Source: Alcanivorax nanhaiticus
Lineage (GTDB): Bacteria > Pseudomonadota > Gammaproteobacteria > Pseudomonadales > Alcanivoracaceae
Direction of reading: 5' to 3'
NCBI RefSeq assembly: GCF_000756665.1
Contig: NZ_ARXV01000007.1
Coordinates: 62,001-126,000 of the forward strand
Length of the DNA stretch: 64,000 bases
A program made the translations under genes and the position numbers. Numbering within the stretch: position 1 is the first letter of the stretch; each line of letters opens with the position of its first letter. Shown piece after piece: positions 51,610 through 61,008 of this stretch. The notes under the pieces were generated by a model that did no database searches, had not been told where the DNA came from, and saw only the letters and a program-made list of their open reading frames with translations.

Positions 51610-54352
51610 TGAGCAAATTCTTCCTTGTCAGATAACTGATCACCGGCTGATACCACAGGGGTACCAGGCGATAGCGGCCGTCTTCAGCGCGTTGCAGGAA
51701 GCCTGCGTCCTGGCCCCCCTTGAGGGCAAAGCGAACCACATTTTCTGGCAGGCAGGTAACCTCACTGATTTCACTGCTGGTCAGGTCCCCATGAGTGGTA
51801 ATGGCCGCATAAACGAACAGGGCATTCTCCCCCATGGTATCGAGCACACCTGACGCGGGTGGCATGGGCAAGCCTACGGTTACCTGCTTGCCCTGAACCT
51901 TGATGGAGGTCAGCCACAGTCGCAACGCGACCATGGGATTTCCTCGGCAGGCATCCCACAACAAGCTGAAATAACGTTGTTCGGCGTTGCGGACATTGCC
52001 AGCTTCTGGCCCGCGGGATGACAGTAATACTTCATCGTAGCGTACCTGATAGCCGCTAAGGTGATTACGGGAAAGAATCAGTGAGCGTATATCAGACTGG
52101 GCCCAGTGTTTGACGCGTACCACATTGCGGAACTGGTACTCCCTGCCAAACACGTTACAGAGGTAGGCCCAGCTCTGGCTATTGATCATCAGCAACCAGA
52201 AAACATGGTCCAGTTTGGCATTGACCAGGCTGAGAACGGTTCGCCATCCTTCCAGGCCTCCCTGTCGGGCAAGGAAGAAGTTCTGGGCGTCATCAAGTAC
52301 CAGTAGCACGGGTTTACGGTTTTCGTCAGTTTTGACCAGAGCTGCCGGGCCGTGTTCGCTGAGATCAGTACCGAGCGCGTCGCCGACCAGCGACAGGATA
52401 GCCTCTGGCTCACAGGTTTTGGCCGGTACTTTGAGCGTTTTGACTTCCAGCTCACTGCAGCTGTCTGCCAGGGTTTGTTGAAGCTTGCCAATAGAAATGG
52501 TCTTGCCGCTGCCTTTGCCTCCGGCCACTACCAGCGAATTTTCGTCTGTCTTGTTCTCATGCCAGCGCTGGATATTCTTTTCCATGGCGGCCACAAGCCC
52601 GGTGTTGATAAAGGGCAGTGTGGTGCCTTCCGGAACATCCTGGGCAAACCAGCGTTCGTAGTGTTCCTTGACGGGAACGTCGTTTTGGCTGCCTTCTGTG
52701 TCGTCATTTTCTTCTGTGGCGATACGGGTTCGCAGTCGGAACCAGCGAGCCTTGAGGCGGGTATACCAGTCGAAATCGGTTAATACCTGGTTGATAAAGT
52801 TGGTGAGAAAACTGATAAGCGCAATAGGAAGCAGAAGTGGCGCAAACAGCCAGAAAAGCCGCGGCGTGAGCAGACGCTCCGCGGTTGGATCCAGGTAGGA
52901 GGGAAGAATTGCCTGGAGGCAAAGCAGGTAATCTTTGCTGCGCAGAGACAGCAAATGACCCAGTGCCCGGAACAGGCTGATGGCCAGAAAAATGAGAAGC
53001 AGGCTGTATACCAGTGACGGTCCCAGAATTTCCCATACGGCAAGAACCAGGAACCAGATCGGCATCAGCCAACGTGCGGTGTTGCGTGAATGCGTCAGAA
53101 TCTGGCGGGTTTGTTCGGCGCTCAGGTAGGTGCCTGCACTCTGGGCCACCCGGCTAATTAACCACTCACCGATCAGTGTGAGCAGGCCATAAATGACATA
53201 TAGGTACGCGAACGGCAGTAGCCAATGCAGCACTCGTGTGGATGGACTATTCAGAAAAGGGTGCAACTGGGTGAGGGCAAACCAGAGCAGAAACCAGGGC
53301 AGCATGGGGGCGAGACCGCTGATCAACCGGCTGGCATTGCGTAGCCAGCGTTTTTCGCCGCTGGAACGGATGACTCTTTCGTGAAGTGCCAGTGCCCAGC
53401 CGCGAGTACGGCCTGCCAGCCTGACCAGCAGCACAAAGCTGACGGAGCCTAGCAGTAGTGCCACCAGATTGCGTACCAGTGGGGCGTAGCTTGACGCTTG
53501 CAGCGGGCCGCTCAGGTCGTGACGGATAAGGAAGATGACATCACTGAAGTGTTGCAGGAGTTGCCTGACTTCTCTTCCTAGTAGAGCGGGAATGGCGTTC
53601 ATGCCACCCATGTCATTGATCTGGCTGCTCAGTGTGCGGCGCTGCCAGAGTTCACGACGGAGAATGCGAACCTGCTGCTGGATATCCTGACGGGCGTGAG
53701 CGAGCAGTCGGAAAGCGGGGGTGACGGGGGAGGGTGGAGACAGCTGTGGCGTGCTGTACCTGAGTTGATCCAGGGACGCCAGGGATTGGCCGGGTGCGGT
53801 TCTCAACTTGGGCACCAGTACCCAGACACTGGAGATGTAGGTTTGTAGCGTTTGCGCATCCCCGCGGATATCGGGGCCTGAACCTGGCTTGTCGATGACG
53901 GTTTGCAGTGTTTCGTAAAGCCTTGAAAGTGCGAGCAAGGCCTTGCGTTGTTCCAGTGGCCGCTCCACCAGTATTTGCCGCATTTTGTGGATCTGTAGTT
54001 GCCGCTGATTGCGCTGTGCGGTGAGGGATGCGATGTCCTCCTGATGCTCGGAGCAGTGGCTGTCGGCAGCCACCAGAGGTTCCGGGGGGTGGATGTGGTT
54101 GGCATGAGGCTGATCAAGAGGATGGCCGAGCAGGCCTGCCAGTTGATGAGGTGCCGGGACCTGACCGTCAAGCAGGCGCTGCCATTGGTCCTGATCCGCT
54201 CGTAGCTGCTGGAGGTCTCGCTCCAGTTCCATCAGGGTTTGTTCGGCTGCATCGCAGGTGGCGTCGGCAAAGGCTCCCGGAGAGATGAAAAATAGCAGGG
54301 TCAGCAATATGAAAGTGGCTGAACCGGCGTTCCGGGGGGACTGCAATACCAT
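51602..54352 (-). CDS. Exported-coiled-coil / multi-helix membrane protein fused to a AAA ATPase
   Basis: 916 residues from MVLQSPRNAGSATF. Signal peptide to about 30. A periplasmic helical/coiled-coil region runs from about 31 to 290 (ELERDLQQLRADQDQWQRLL, RQDIQQQVRILRRELWQRR). About six to eight helices lie between 293 and 525. A C-terminal AAA-type P-loop ATPase has Walker A AGGKGSGKTISIGKL (611-618 core), Walker B PVLLVLDDAQNFF (682-690 core) and a winged-helix-like tail. The first two parts resemble the periplasmic and membrane regions of MscK/MscM-type channels, with the ATPase where the MscS pore would be. The next gene supplies a separate MscS. Function unknown; an upstream in-frame extension is ignored because it lacks a signal. 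Confidence 0.75.
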   Translation of the reverse strand: MVLQSPRNAGSATFILLTLLFFISPGAFADATCDAAEQTLMELERDLQQLRADQDQWQRLLDGQVPAPHQLAGLLGHPLDQPHANHIHPPEPLVAADSHCSEHQEDIASLTAQRNQRQLQIHKMRQILVERPLEQRKALLALSRLYETLQTVIDKPGSGPDIRGDAQTLQTYISSVWVLVPKLRTAPGQSLASLDQLRYSTPQLSPPSPVTPAFRLLAHARQDIQQQVRILRRELWQRRTLSSQINDMGGMNAIPALLGREVRQLLQHFSDVIFLIRHDLSGPLQASSYAPLVRNLVALLLGSVSFVLLVRLAGRTRGWALALHERVIRSSGEKRWLRNASRLISGLAPMLPWFLLWFALTQLHPFLNSPSTRVLHWLLPFAYLYVIYGLLTLIGEWLISRVAQSAGTYLSAEQTRQILTHSRNTARWLMPIWFLVLAVWEILGPSLVYSLLLIFLAISLFRALGHLLSLRSKDYLLCLQAILPSYLDPTAERLLTPRLFWLFAPLLLPIALISFLTNFINQVLTDFDWYTRLKARWFRLRTRIATEENDDTEGSQNDVPVKEHYERWFAQDVPEGTTLPFINTGLVAAMEKNIQRWHENKTDENSLVVAGGKGSGKTISIGKLQQTLADSCSELEVKTLKVPAKTCEPEAILSLVGDALGTDLSEHGPAALVKTDENRKPVLLVLDDAQNFFLARQGGLEGWRTVLSLVNAKLDHVFWLLMINSQSWAYLCNVFGREYQFRNVVRVKHWAQSDIRSLILSRNHLSGYQVRYDEVLLSSRGPEAGNVRNAEQRYFSLLWDACRGNPMVALRLWLTSIKVQGKQVTVGLPMPPASGVLDTMGENALFVYAAITTHGDLTSSEISEVTCLPENVVRFALKGGQDAGFLQRAEDGRYRLVPLWYQPVISYLTRKNLLNE

Positions 54353-54561
54353 TCGCTGCTCCTTGCGATCCTGTATGGGGCCTGCGGTTCGTTCGTGGCG
54401 GCAATTGCGTTCGCGAGGGTGCAGGTGCCAACCATTGTAGGAAGGGCGGGAGCTGACGTCATCCCTAACCGCCTGTTGTAACGCCATGACGGTTGAATAT
54501 CACAGGCGATGATGTCGGACAGTGCTATAGTCGAAGAAAGACTTGTCGAAAGGATATGACA

Positions 54562-54972
54562 ATGAGCGACCTGACTGTCAGCGCCCTGATGGGCAAGCAC
54601 CCCATGGCGATCGCCTTGGGGACCGAACTCACTGAAGTGGTGGAGCAGCTGTTGCAGCACAAGGCATCGGGCCTGCCGGTGGTGGATGCGAATCAGCGGG
54701 TGGTAGGGTTTGTTTCGGAGCAGGATTGTCTGCGCAAACTGCTGGTGTCCAGCTATCACTGTGAGGGTTCGTTGATTGTGGATGAATTCATGCACGGTGA
54801 GCCGCTGACGGTGAAAGAAAGCGATTCGGTGGTGGATGTGGCTGAGCAGATGGTGAACCAGAAGCCCAAGGTCTATCCGGTGGTGGATGACCAGAAGCGA
54901 CTGGTGGGGTTGTTGAGTCGTCATCAAGTGTTGCGGGCACTGAAAGATACCCGGCGCGCCTGCGACGCGTGA
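54562..54972 (+). CDS. CBS-domain pair protein
   Basis: 136 residues forming one Bateman module: TVSALMGKHPMAIALGTELT, SGLPVVDANQRVVGFVSEQD and then KVYPVVDDQKRLVGLLSRHQ. It probably binds an adenine nucleotide and signals energy state. No partner domain. AAAGG precedes the ATG at 54562. Divergent from the ATPase-channel operon. Confidence 0.9.
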   Translation: MSDLTVSALMGKHPMAIALGTELTEVVEQLLQHKASGLPVVDANQRVVGFVSEQDCLRKLLVSSYHCEGSLIVDEFMHGEPLTVKESDSVVDVAEQMVNQKPKVYPVVDDQKRLVGLLSRHQVLRALKDTRRACDA

Positions 54973-55067
54973 GAGGCTTGGCCTGACTCCTTTGGCCCCT
55001 GCGTACAATTCCCCCGTCCGGCTTGCCGCTAATCTCCGAATGGAAAACAACAATTCGGGAGTGCGCC

Positions 55068-55559
55068 ATGCGTGATTTACATACCTTTCTGGCAGATTAT
55101 GGTGAAAGCCATCGTCATCCGGTCAACCAGTGGGTACACATTCTCTGTGTACCAGCCATCTTTGTGTCCACCCTGGGCTTGTTCTGGCTGGTCCCGCTGG
55201 GTCAGTGGTTTGGTCTGGAAGGGGGGCTGGCCTATTGGGTTAATGGCGGCACCTTGCTCGCGGTCATCTGCATGCCTTTCTATCTGCGCATGTCGGCAGG
55301 CATGACGCTGCTGATGAGCGTCTGGCTGGCGCTGTCACTGGCGGCCATCGTGGTGGTGGATCGCAGCGGGTTGTCGCTAGGCTGGACCAGCGCCGTGGTC
55401 TGGTTGATTGCCTGGGCGGTGCAGGTATGGGGTCACAAGGTGGAAGGCAAGAAACCGTCTTTCGTGGATGATCTGGTCTTCCTGCTGGTGGGTCCCATGT
55501 TTGTTTCTCTCGAACTGGCTCACAAGCTGGGCCTGCGCCGCGAGGGTGTTTCGGCCTGA
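55068..55559 (+). CDS. DUF962 / Mpo1-like membrane protein
   Basis: 163 residues with four helices. Family motifs are ESHRHPVNQWVHILCVPAIF near the N-terminus and VQVWGHKVEGKKPSFVDDL near the C-terminus. The conserved His residues match those of yeast Mpo1, an Fe(II)-dependent dioxygenase shortening 2-hydroxy fatty acids. A similar fatty-acid role is plausible. It precedes the AraC/crotonase pair by 43 bp. Confidence 0.87.
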   Translation: MRDLHTFLADYGESHRHPVNQWVHILCVPAIFVSTLGLFWLVPLGQWFGLEGGLAYWVNGGTLLAVICMPFYLRMSAGMTLLMSVWLALSLAAIVVVDRSGLSLGWTSAVVWLIAWAVQVWGHKVEGKKPSFVDDLVFLLVGPMFVSLELAHKLGLRREGVSA

Positions 55560-55602
55560 TCGGCAGATTGTCCGCCCGGCGTTCGCCGGGCATTATGCCG
55601 GC

Positions 55603-56391
55603 ATGACTGTTTCTACGCCGGATTCCATGACGTCTTTACTGTCCCCTCTGTATATCTGGCAGGGTGGCTGGCTGGTATTGCTGTCCGGCATGGAAAATCA
55701 GCCTCACCAGCATGTGGCTGCGTCGCTATTGGTGTCTCTGGAAGGGATGTTGCGTGTCGAGTTAGGCGAGCAAAGTCTCCGCCAGCCGCTGGTGCGAGTG
55801 GCCCCGGAAGTCAGTCAATCATTGCACAGTGACGGTCCCCTGGCCGTCATGCACCTGGATCCGGATGAGCCCGCCTGGTGGTGTTTGCGTGAGGCAGAAT
55901 CCGACGCGCATCTGCCGCTGAAAGCCCTGCGGGAAAATCTGTTGGCGCTGGCGGATGGTGATGCCCGTGCCGATCTCGCCGCTGAGTTTGTTGAGCAGTT
56001 GCGCCAGCCTGCCCCCTTGAACCCGCCGGATGCCCGGGTGATTCGCGCCTGCCAGCAGTTGCGCCATGACAACAGTCTGGATCTGGAGACGCTGGCTGCT
56101 GGAGCGAACCTGTCGGCATCCCGCTTTCGGCGTTTGTTCAGCGAACAGCTTGGCGTGACGTTCAAACGCTTTGTTTTGCATCTGAAGTGTCAGCGTGCCT
56201 TGTCCCTGTGGGAAAGTGGCATGAGTCTCACCGAGCTGGCCGTGGCTGCCGGGTTTTACGATCAACCCCATTTGAATCGAACACTTCGTGCCATGTTCGA
56301 CGCCTTGCCATCGCGTTATGCTCGGGGGCAATCGGTGCAGGTTGTGCCGTTATCCCTGCCTGCCAATACAAGAACAACCTCCCAGGAGTAG
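55603..56391 (+). CDS. AraC family transcriptional regulator
   Basis: 262 residues from MTVSTPDSMTSLLSPLYIWQ. The cupin-like N-terminal part includes HVAASLLVSLEGMLRVELG. Two C-terminal helix-turn-helix motifs follow (LETLAAGANLSASRFRRLF and MSLTELAVAAGFYDQPHLNR). Ends two bases before the crotonase gene, so the two are probably co-transcribed. Ligand unknown. Confidence 0.88.
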   Translation: MTVSTPDSMTSLLSPLYIWQGGWLVLLSGMENQPHQHVAASLLVSLEGMLRVELGEQSLRQPLVRVAPEVSQSLHSDGPLAVMHLDPDEPAWWCLREAESDAHLPLKALRENLLALADGDARADLAAEFVEQLRQPAPLNPPDARVIRACQQLRHDNSLDLETLAAGANLSASRFRRLFSEQLGVTFKRFVLHLKCQRALSLWESGMSLTELAVAAGFYDQPHLNRTLRAMFDALPSRYARGQSVQVVPLSLPANTRTTSQE

Positions 56392-56393
56392 TC

Positions 56394-57260
56394 ATGCAAT
56401 ATCAGGACATCAAAACCGAGCTGTCGGAAAACATTCTCACCATTACGCTCAATCGTCCCGAACGCCTAAATGCGTTTACCTTGCGCATGAAAGATGAGCT
56501 GGTTCATGCGCTGGAGTCGGCAGACGGCAATGATGAGGTGCGAGCCATTATCGTGACCGGGGCGGGCAAGGTGTTCTGTGCTGGCATGGAAATGGAGCCG
56601 GAAGGTGGTGGTAACCTGTTCGGTTACGATGACGCAGAAGGCATGGACGCACCACTGGAAACCATCCGTGATTCCGGTGGCGAGTTGTCCATGGCCATCT
56701 ATCATTGCCGCAAACCGGTGATCGGTGCCATCAACGGCGCGGCTGTAGGGGTGGGGATCACCATGACCCTGCCCATGGATATTCGCCTGGTGGCCGAGAA
56801 CAGCAAGATCGGGTTTGTCTTTACCCAGCGGGGCATTACACCGGAAGCGTGCTCATCCTGGTTTCTGCCTCGGGTGGTGGGGCGGCAAAAAGCCCTGGAG
56901 TGGGTGCTTAGCGGCGATATCTTCATGGCAGAAGAGGGGGTAGAGGCTGGCTTGTTCCACAGCGCCCATGACAAGAGTGAGGTGGTCGATGTGGCTCGCT
57001 GCATGGCGCGCAAACTGATTGCCAAGAGTTCGCCAGTGGCGGTGGCACTGGCGCGACACATGCTGTGGCGTAATCCGGAATTTGATCACCCGCTGCAGGC
57101 TCATGTGGTGGAGTCCAAGATGATTTACTGGTCGCACTCTTTCTGGGATGGCCGCGATGGTTTTGATGCCTTCCTGGAAAAACGCGCCCCGCGCTTCGAG
57201 ACGCCATTGTCAGAAGTACCAAAGCAGTTTGCTTTCTGGCCAGAACCTCCGCTTGAATAA
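56394..57260 (+). CDS. Enoyl-CoA hydratase/isomerase (crotonase) family protein
   Basis: 288 residues. Crotonase fold with oxyanion-hole stretches GAGKVFCAGMEME and GAINGAAVGVGITMTLP. The catalytic Glu region is FVFTQRGITPEACSSW, with one Glu (PEA) where hydratases have two. C-terminal hairpin extension FWDGRDGFDAFLEKR. Likely beta-oxidation or a side-chain CoA step. Cytoplasmic. CAGGAG precedes the start. Confidence 0.9.
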   Translation: MQYQDIKTELSENILTITLNRPERLNAFTLRMKDELVHALESADGNDEVRAIIVTGAGKVFCAGMEMEPEGGGNLFGYDDAEGMDAPLETIRDSGGELSMAIYHCRKPVIGAINGAAVGVGITMTLPMDIRLVAENSKIGFVFTQRGITPEACSSWFLPRVVGRQKALEWVLSGDIFMAEEGVEAGLFHSAHDKSEVVDVARCMARKLIAKSSPVAVALARHMLWRNPEFDHPLQAHVVESKMIYWSHSFWDGRDGFDAFLEKRAPRFETPLSEVPKQFAFWPEPPLE

Positions 57261-57272
57261 GCGGGCAACCCG

Positions 57273-57302
57273 GGCCGCCTCAGGGCGGCCTTTTTATTTT
57301 TT
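57273..57302 (+). terminator. Terminator of the AraC-crotonase operon
   Basis: GGCCGCC, TCA, GGGCGGCC followed by TTTTTATTTTTT, just after the crotonase stop and 23 bp before metY. Confidence 0.9.
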
Positions 57303-57324
57303 GCGTGTGTGAGGGAGAGAAAAA

Positions 57325-58596
57325 GTGAAAAAGGAAACGGTATCGATTCATGGTGGCTTTGATGGCGATCCGCAAACCCATGCGGTGGCGGTGCCCATGT
57401 ACCAGACCACCAGTTATTACTTTGATGATACCCAGCATGGGGCGGATCTGTTTGACCTGAAAGTGCCGGGGAATATCTACAGCCGCATCATGAACCCGAC
57501 CAACGCGGTGCTGGAAGAACGTGTAGCGATGCTGGAAGGGGGTATCGGTGCGCTGGCCATGGCATCCGGCATGGCGGCAATCACTGCCACTATCCAGACC
57601 CTGGCCTGTGCGGGTGACAATATTGTGTCGGTGAGCCAGCTGTATGGCGGTACCTACAACCTGTTTGCCCACACTCTGCCCAATCAGGGTATTGATGTGC
57701 GCATGGCGGATGGTCGCGATCCCCAGTCTATTGCTGCAGCAATTGATGACAACACCAAGCTGGTGTTCTGTGAGTCCATCGGTAACCCGGCAGGCAATGT
57801 GGTGGATATGGCTGCTCTGGCGAAAGTCGCCCACGATGCTGGTGTGCCTCTGGTGGTCGACAATACTGTGGCCACCCCGGCGTTGTGTCGTCCGTTCGAA
57901 CACGGTGCGGATATTGTGGTGCACTCACTGACCAAATACATGGGCGGTCATGGCACCACCATTGCTGGTGTGATTGTGGATTCCGGCAAGTTTCCCTGGA
58001 AGGGTAATCCCCGCTTCCCACAGTTCAATCAACCGGATCCGAGCTATCACGGCGTGGTCTATGTGGAAGCCATGGGGGAAGCCGCCTTTATCGGTCGTGC
58101 CCGTGTGGTGCCGTTGCGCAACATGGGGGCAGCGTTGTCCCCCATGAATGCCTTCCTGATTCTTCAGGGCATCGAGACCTTGAGTCTGCGTATGGAGCGA
58201 CACTGCGAGAATGCCATGAAGGTGGCGGCGTTCCTGCGTGATCATGACAAGGTCAGCTGGGTGAATTTTGCCGGTCTTGAAACTGATCAGGATTATGATC
58301 GTGCGCAGAAATACATGGATGGTGGGGTGCCGTCGTCCATCCTCAGTTTTGGTATTGAAGGTGGCCGGGAAGCGGGTGCGCGTTTTATCGATGCACTTGG
58401 CATGATCAAGCGATTGGTGAACATCGGTGATGCCAAGTCACTGGCGTGTCATCCTGCCACCACCACCCATCGTCAGCTCAATGATGAGGAATTGAAGAGT
58501 GCCGGTGTCAGTGCGGATCTGGTGAGGCTGTCCGTTGGCATCGAGCATATCGATGACATCCTGGCGGATATTTCTCAGGCACTGGAAAAAGTCTGA
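57325..58596 (+). CDS. metY: O-acetylhomoserine (thiol)-lyase, Cys/Met metabolism PLP enzyme
   Basis: PLP enzyme making homocysteine from O-acylhomoserine and sulfide. 423 residues. PLP lysine is in VVHSLTKYMGGHG. N-terminal TVSIHGGFDGDPQTHAVAVP and substrate region NIYSRIMNPTNAVLEER are typical. C-terminal SLACHPATTTHRQL and VRLSVGIEHIDDILADI. It completes the direct sulfhydrylation route with MetX. Distinction from methionine gamma-lyase is by the overall MetY-like length and insertion. Confidence 0.92.
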   Translation: MKKETVSIHGGFDGDPQTHAVAVPMYQTTSYYFDDTQHGADLFDLKVPGNIYSRIMNPTNAVLEERVAMLEGGIGALAMASGMAAITATIQTLACAGDNIVSVSQLYGGTYNLFAHTLPNQGIDVRMADGRDPQSIAAAIDDNTKLVFCESIGNPAGNVVDMAALAKVAHDAGVPLVVDNTVATPALCRPFEHGADIVVHSLTKYMGGHGTTIAGVIVDSGKFPWKGNPRFPQFNQPDPSYHGVVYVEAMGEAAFIGRARVVPLRNMGAALSPMNAFLILQGIETLSLRMERHCENAMKVAAFLRDHDKVSWVNFAGLETDQDYDRAQKYMDGGVPSSILSFGIEGGREAGARFIDALGMIKRLVNIGDAKSLACHPATTTHRQLNDEELKSAGVSADLVRLSVGIEHIDDILADISQALEKV

Positions 58597-59562
58597 TCAG
58601 AACTTCTCTCGAAACTGGGCCGGCGTCATGCCGGTCCAGCGTTTGAAGGCCTTCGAAAAAGCACTTTCATCCGAGAAGCCCAGTGCCTCGGCGATATCGC
58701 CAAGACGAACTCCTTCCTGCAATTGTTTCTCGGCCATGCCTTGCAGCAAACCATCACGAAGCAGTTTGAAACTGCTGCCTTCCTCTCCCAGCTTGCGCAC
58801 CAGATGGCGGCCACTCATGGCCAGGATGTCGGCGACTTTTTCCTTGCCCCAGTGTGGGTGCTGGCGGAGCAGATTGGTGACCTGGGCGCTGAGTGACTGC
58901 TCGCCGAGGGAGTCCAGTACCTGATCGGCCAAGGTGCGAAGGTGTTGGCACAGGGCCGGGTTGGCGTAGATCAGTGGCAGCTGCAGGTTGCTGGCGGGAA
59001 TCACCAGGCTATTGCGGCTGGAGAGAAAACGTACCGGTACATTTAGCAGGGTTTCATAGCGACGGTTATCGTCCAGGGCGGCGTGGGCAAATTCCAGCCG
59101 CAATGCCTTGAGCTTGCCGCCGGTGGACCATCGAGACAGTTGCAGTAGTGAGGCTAAAGCTGCTTCTACCCGTTCCTGCTGTCGTTCGCGGTATTGGGGC
59201 TGGTAACTGACAATGCAGTCATCCCCCTCGATGCTGAATTCGAAGGTGCCACCCTCTCCCACAATGGGGTAGTAATCGATCAGGCTTTCCAGTGCATCGG
59301 CCACGGTGTCGCAGCTCATCAGCACCATGCCTGCGGTATCCAGATGGCCTACCTCCAGCGCCAGCCCGAATCGTACCCCCACAAGGGCATCTTCTGCCTG
59401 TGAGCAGAAGCTTTCCCAGATGGCACCCTGCAGTTCCAGACTGACCCTTTCCTGCTCGGCAAAAGCCTGCTGCAGGTCGTCCGGCAGGGAAAACCCCAGC
59501 TTGGCGGCGGCCTGGCTGATGGCTTGGGTATAGCGCACGGTAACGGTGGGCTGTTGTGACAT
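58597..59562 (-). CDS. AraC family regulator (arabinose-binding-domain type), divergent from FMO operon
   Basis: 321 residues. The N-terminal ligand domain has VGVRFGLALEVGHLDTAGMV and ADALESLIDYYPIVGEG. C-terminal helix-turn-helix VADILAMSGRHLVRKLGEEG and LGDIAEALGFSDESAFSKAFKR, written here only in part as LGFSDESAFSKAFKRW. Members with this N-terminal domain often sense aliphatic or catabolic compounds. Its divergent position (153 bp apart) suggests control of the monooxygenase operon. Confidence 0.9.
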   Translation of the reverse strand: MSQQPTVTVRYTQAISQAAAKLGFSLPDDLQQAFAEQERVSLELQGAIWESFCSQAEDALVGVRFGLALEVGHLDTAGMVLMSCDTVADALESLIDYYPIVGEGGTFEFSIEGDDCIVSYQPQYRERQQERVEAALASLLQLSRWSTGGKLKALRLEFAHAALDDNRRYETLLNVPVRFLSSRNSLVIPASNLQLPLIYANPALCQHLRTLADQVLDSLGEQSLSAQVTNLLRQHPHWGKEKVADILAMSGRHLVRKLGEEGSSFKLLRDGLLQGMAEKQLQEGVRLGDIAEALGFSDESAFSKAFKRWTGMTPAQFREKF

Positions 59563-59714
59563 AGGCTGTCTCGAATTAACCGTGGAGTGGTCCTGAATTG
59601 GCCGTGAGGAGGCTGCCTGCGGACCGTAGAGTGAACATCATAACAAATTATTAGTTTGGCTCAGTAAAGGGAGAGCGACACGGCTCCCAAAACAATAACA
59701 AGCGTGGTATCGAC

Positions 59715-61007
59715 ATGTACGCAGTGATAGGGGCCGGCCCCATGGGGCTTGCGACCGCCCGCAATCTGAAAAAATATGGCATTCCGTTCATTGGTTTCGA
59801 TTTGCATTCCGATGTGGGTGGCCTGTGGGATATCGATAACCCCCACAGCACCATGTACGAGTCTGCTCATCTCATTTCCTCCAAGGGCATGACGGAATTC
59901 AAGGAATTCCCCATGGCGGAGGGGGTGGCCACCTATCCCCATCACAGTGAGATGAAGCGCTACTTTCAGAGCTATGCGCGCCAGTTTGGTCTGTATGAGA
60001 ACTACGAATTTTCCACCCGGGTGGAGAATGTGGTGCGCGATGGTGACGGTTGGCAGGTAACCACCAGCAAGAATGGCGAGCAGCAAACCCGCCGTTTTGA
60101 TGGTGTGCTGATTGCCAATGGCACCCTGCACAAACCCAACATGCCCAAACTGCCCGGCAAGTTTGAAGGTGAGTTGATGCACTCCAGCGAATATCGCAAC
60201 GCTGAGGTGTTTGCCGGCAAGCGGGTGCTGATCGTGGGCTGCGGTAACTCGGCCTGTGATATCGCGGTGGATGCGGTGCATCGTGCTGCCAGTGTGGACA
60301 TGTCCGTGCGCCGTGGTTACTACTTCCTGCCCAAGTTCATCATGGGCAAGCCGACGGACAGTTTTGGTGGCAAGTTCACTCTGCCGCGCGCGGTCAAACA
60401 GAAAGTGGATGGGGCGCTGATCCGGTTGCTGATTGGCAAGCCCAGCGATTACGGGTTGCCTGATCCTGAGTATCGTCTTTATGAATCCCACCCGGTGATC
60501 AATTCCCTGATCTTGCATTATCTCGGTCATGGCGATATCACTCCCCACGGTGATATTGCGGCAGTCGCAGGCAATACCGTGACCTTCGCCGACGGCCAGT
60601 CACGGGTTTATGACCTGATCATGATGGGCACCGGTTATAAACTGGATTACCCCTTCATTGATGCAGCCGAGCTGAACTGGCAGGGCCAGGATGCGCCGCA
60701 ACTTTATCTGAATGTGTTCCACCCGCAGCACCGTAACCTGTTTGTCATGGGCATGGTGGAAGCGGCTGGCCTTGGCTGGGAAGGCCGCAACGAACAGGCG
60801 GAAATGGTGGCGCTGTACCTGCACGCCAAGATGCACGGTTTACCCCTGGCAGAGTCTCTGGAGAACAAGGCCACTGCGGAAGCGGGTAAGGCAATGGACG
60901 GAGGTCTTTCCTATCTCAAGCTGGCACGGATGGCTTACTACGTTCACAAGGACACCTACCGCAAGGCTGTGGGCGCCCACATTGCCGAACTGAAAGTGGG
61001 GGTGTGA
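59715..61007 (+). CDS. Flavin-containing monooxygenase
   Basis: 430 residues. FAD motif YAVIGAGPMGLATARNL at the N-terminus. FMO fingerprint FxGxxxHxxxYR reads FEGELMHSSEYR. NADPH motif VLIVGCGNSACDIAVDA. C-terminal GTGYKLDYPFID. Oxygenates a soft nucleophile or a ketone using NADPH and O2. Shorter than AlmA-type long-chain alkane monooxygenases as I remember them. First gene of a five-gene set with transporters and two dehydrogenase-type enzymes. Confidence 0.92.
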   Translation: MYAVIGAGPMGLATARNLKKYGIPFIGFDLHSDVGGLWDIDNPHSTMYESAHLISSKGMTEFKEFPMAEGVATYPHHSEMKRYFQSYARQFGLYENYEFSTRVENVVRDGDGWQVTTSKNGEQQTRRFDGVLIANGTLHKPNMPKLPGKFEGELMHSSEYRNAEVFAGKRVLIVGCGNSACDIAVDAVHRAASVDMSVRRGYYFLPKFIMGKPTDSFGGKFTLPRAVKQKVDGALIRLLIGKPSDYGLPDPEYRLYESHPVINSLILHYLGHGDITPHGDIAAVAGNTVTFADGQSRVYDLIMMGTGYKLDYPFIDAAELNWQGQDAPQLYLNVFHPQHRNLFVMGMVEAAGLGWEGRNEQAEMVALYLHAKMHGLPLAESLENKATAEAGKAMDGGLSYLKLARMAYYVHKDTYRKAVGAHIAELKVGV

Positions 61008-61008
61008 C

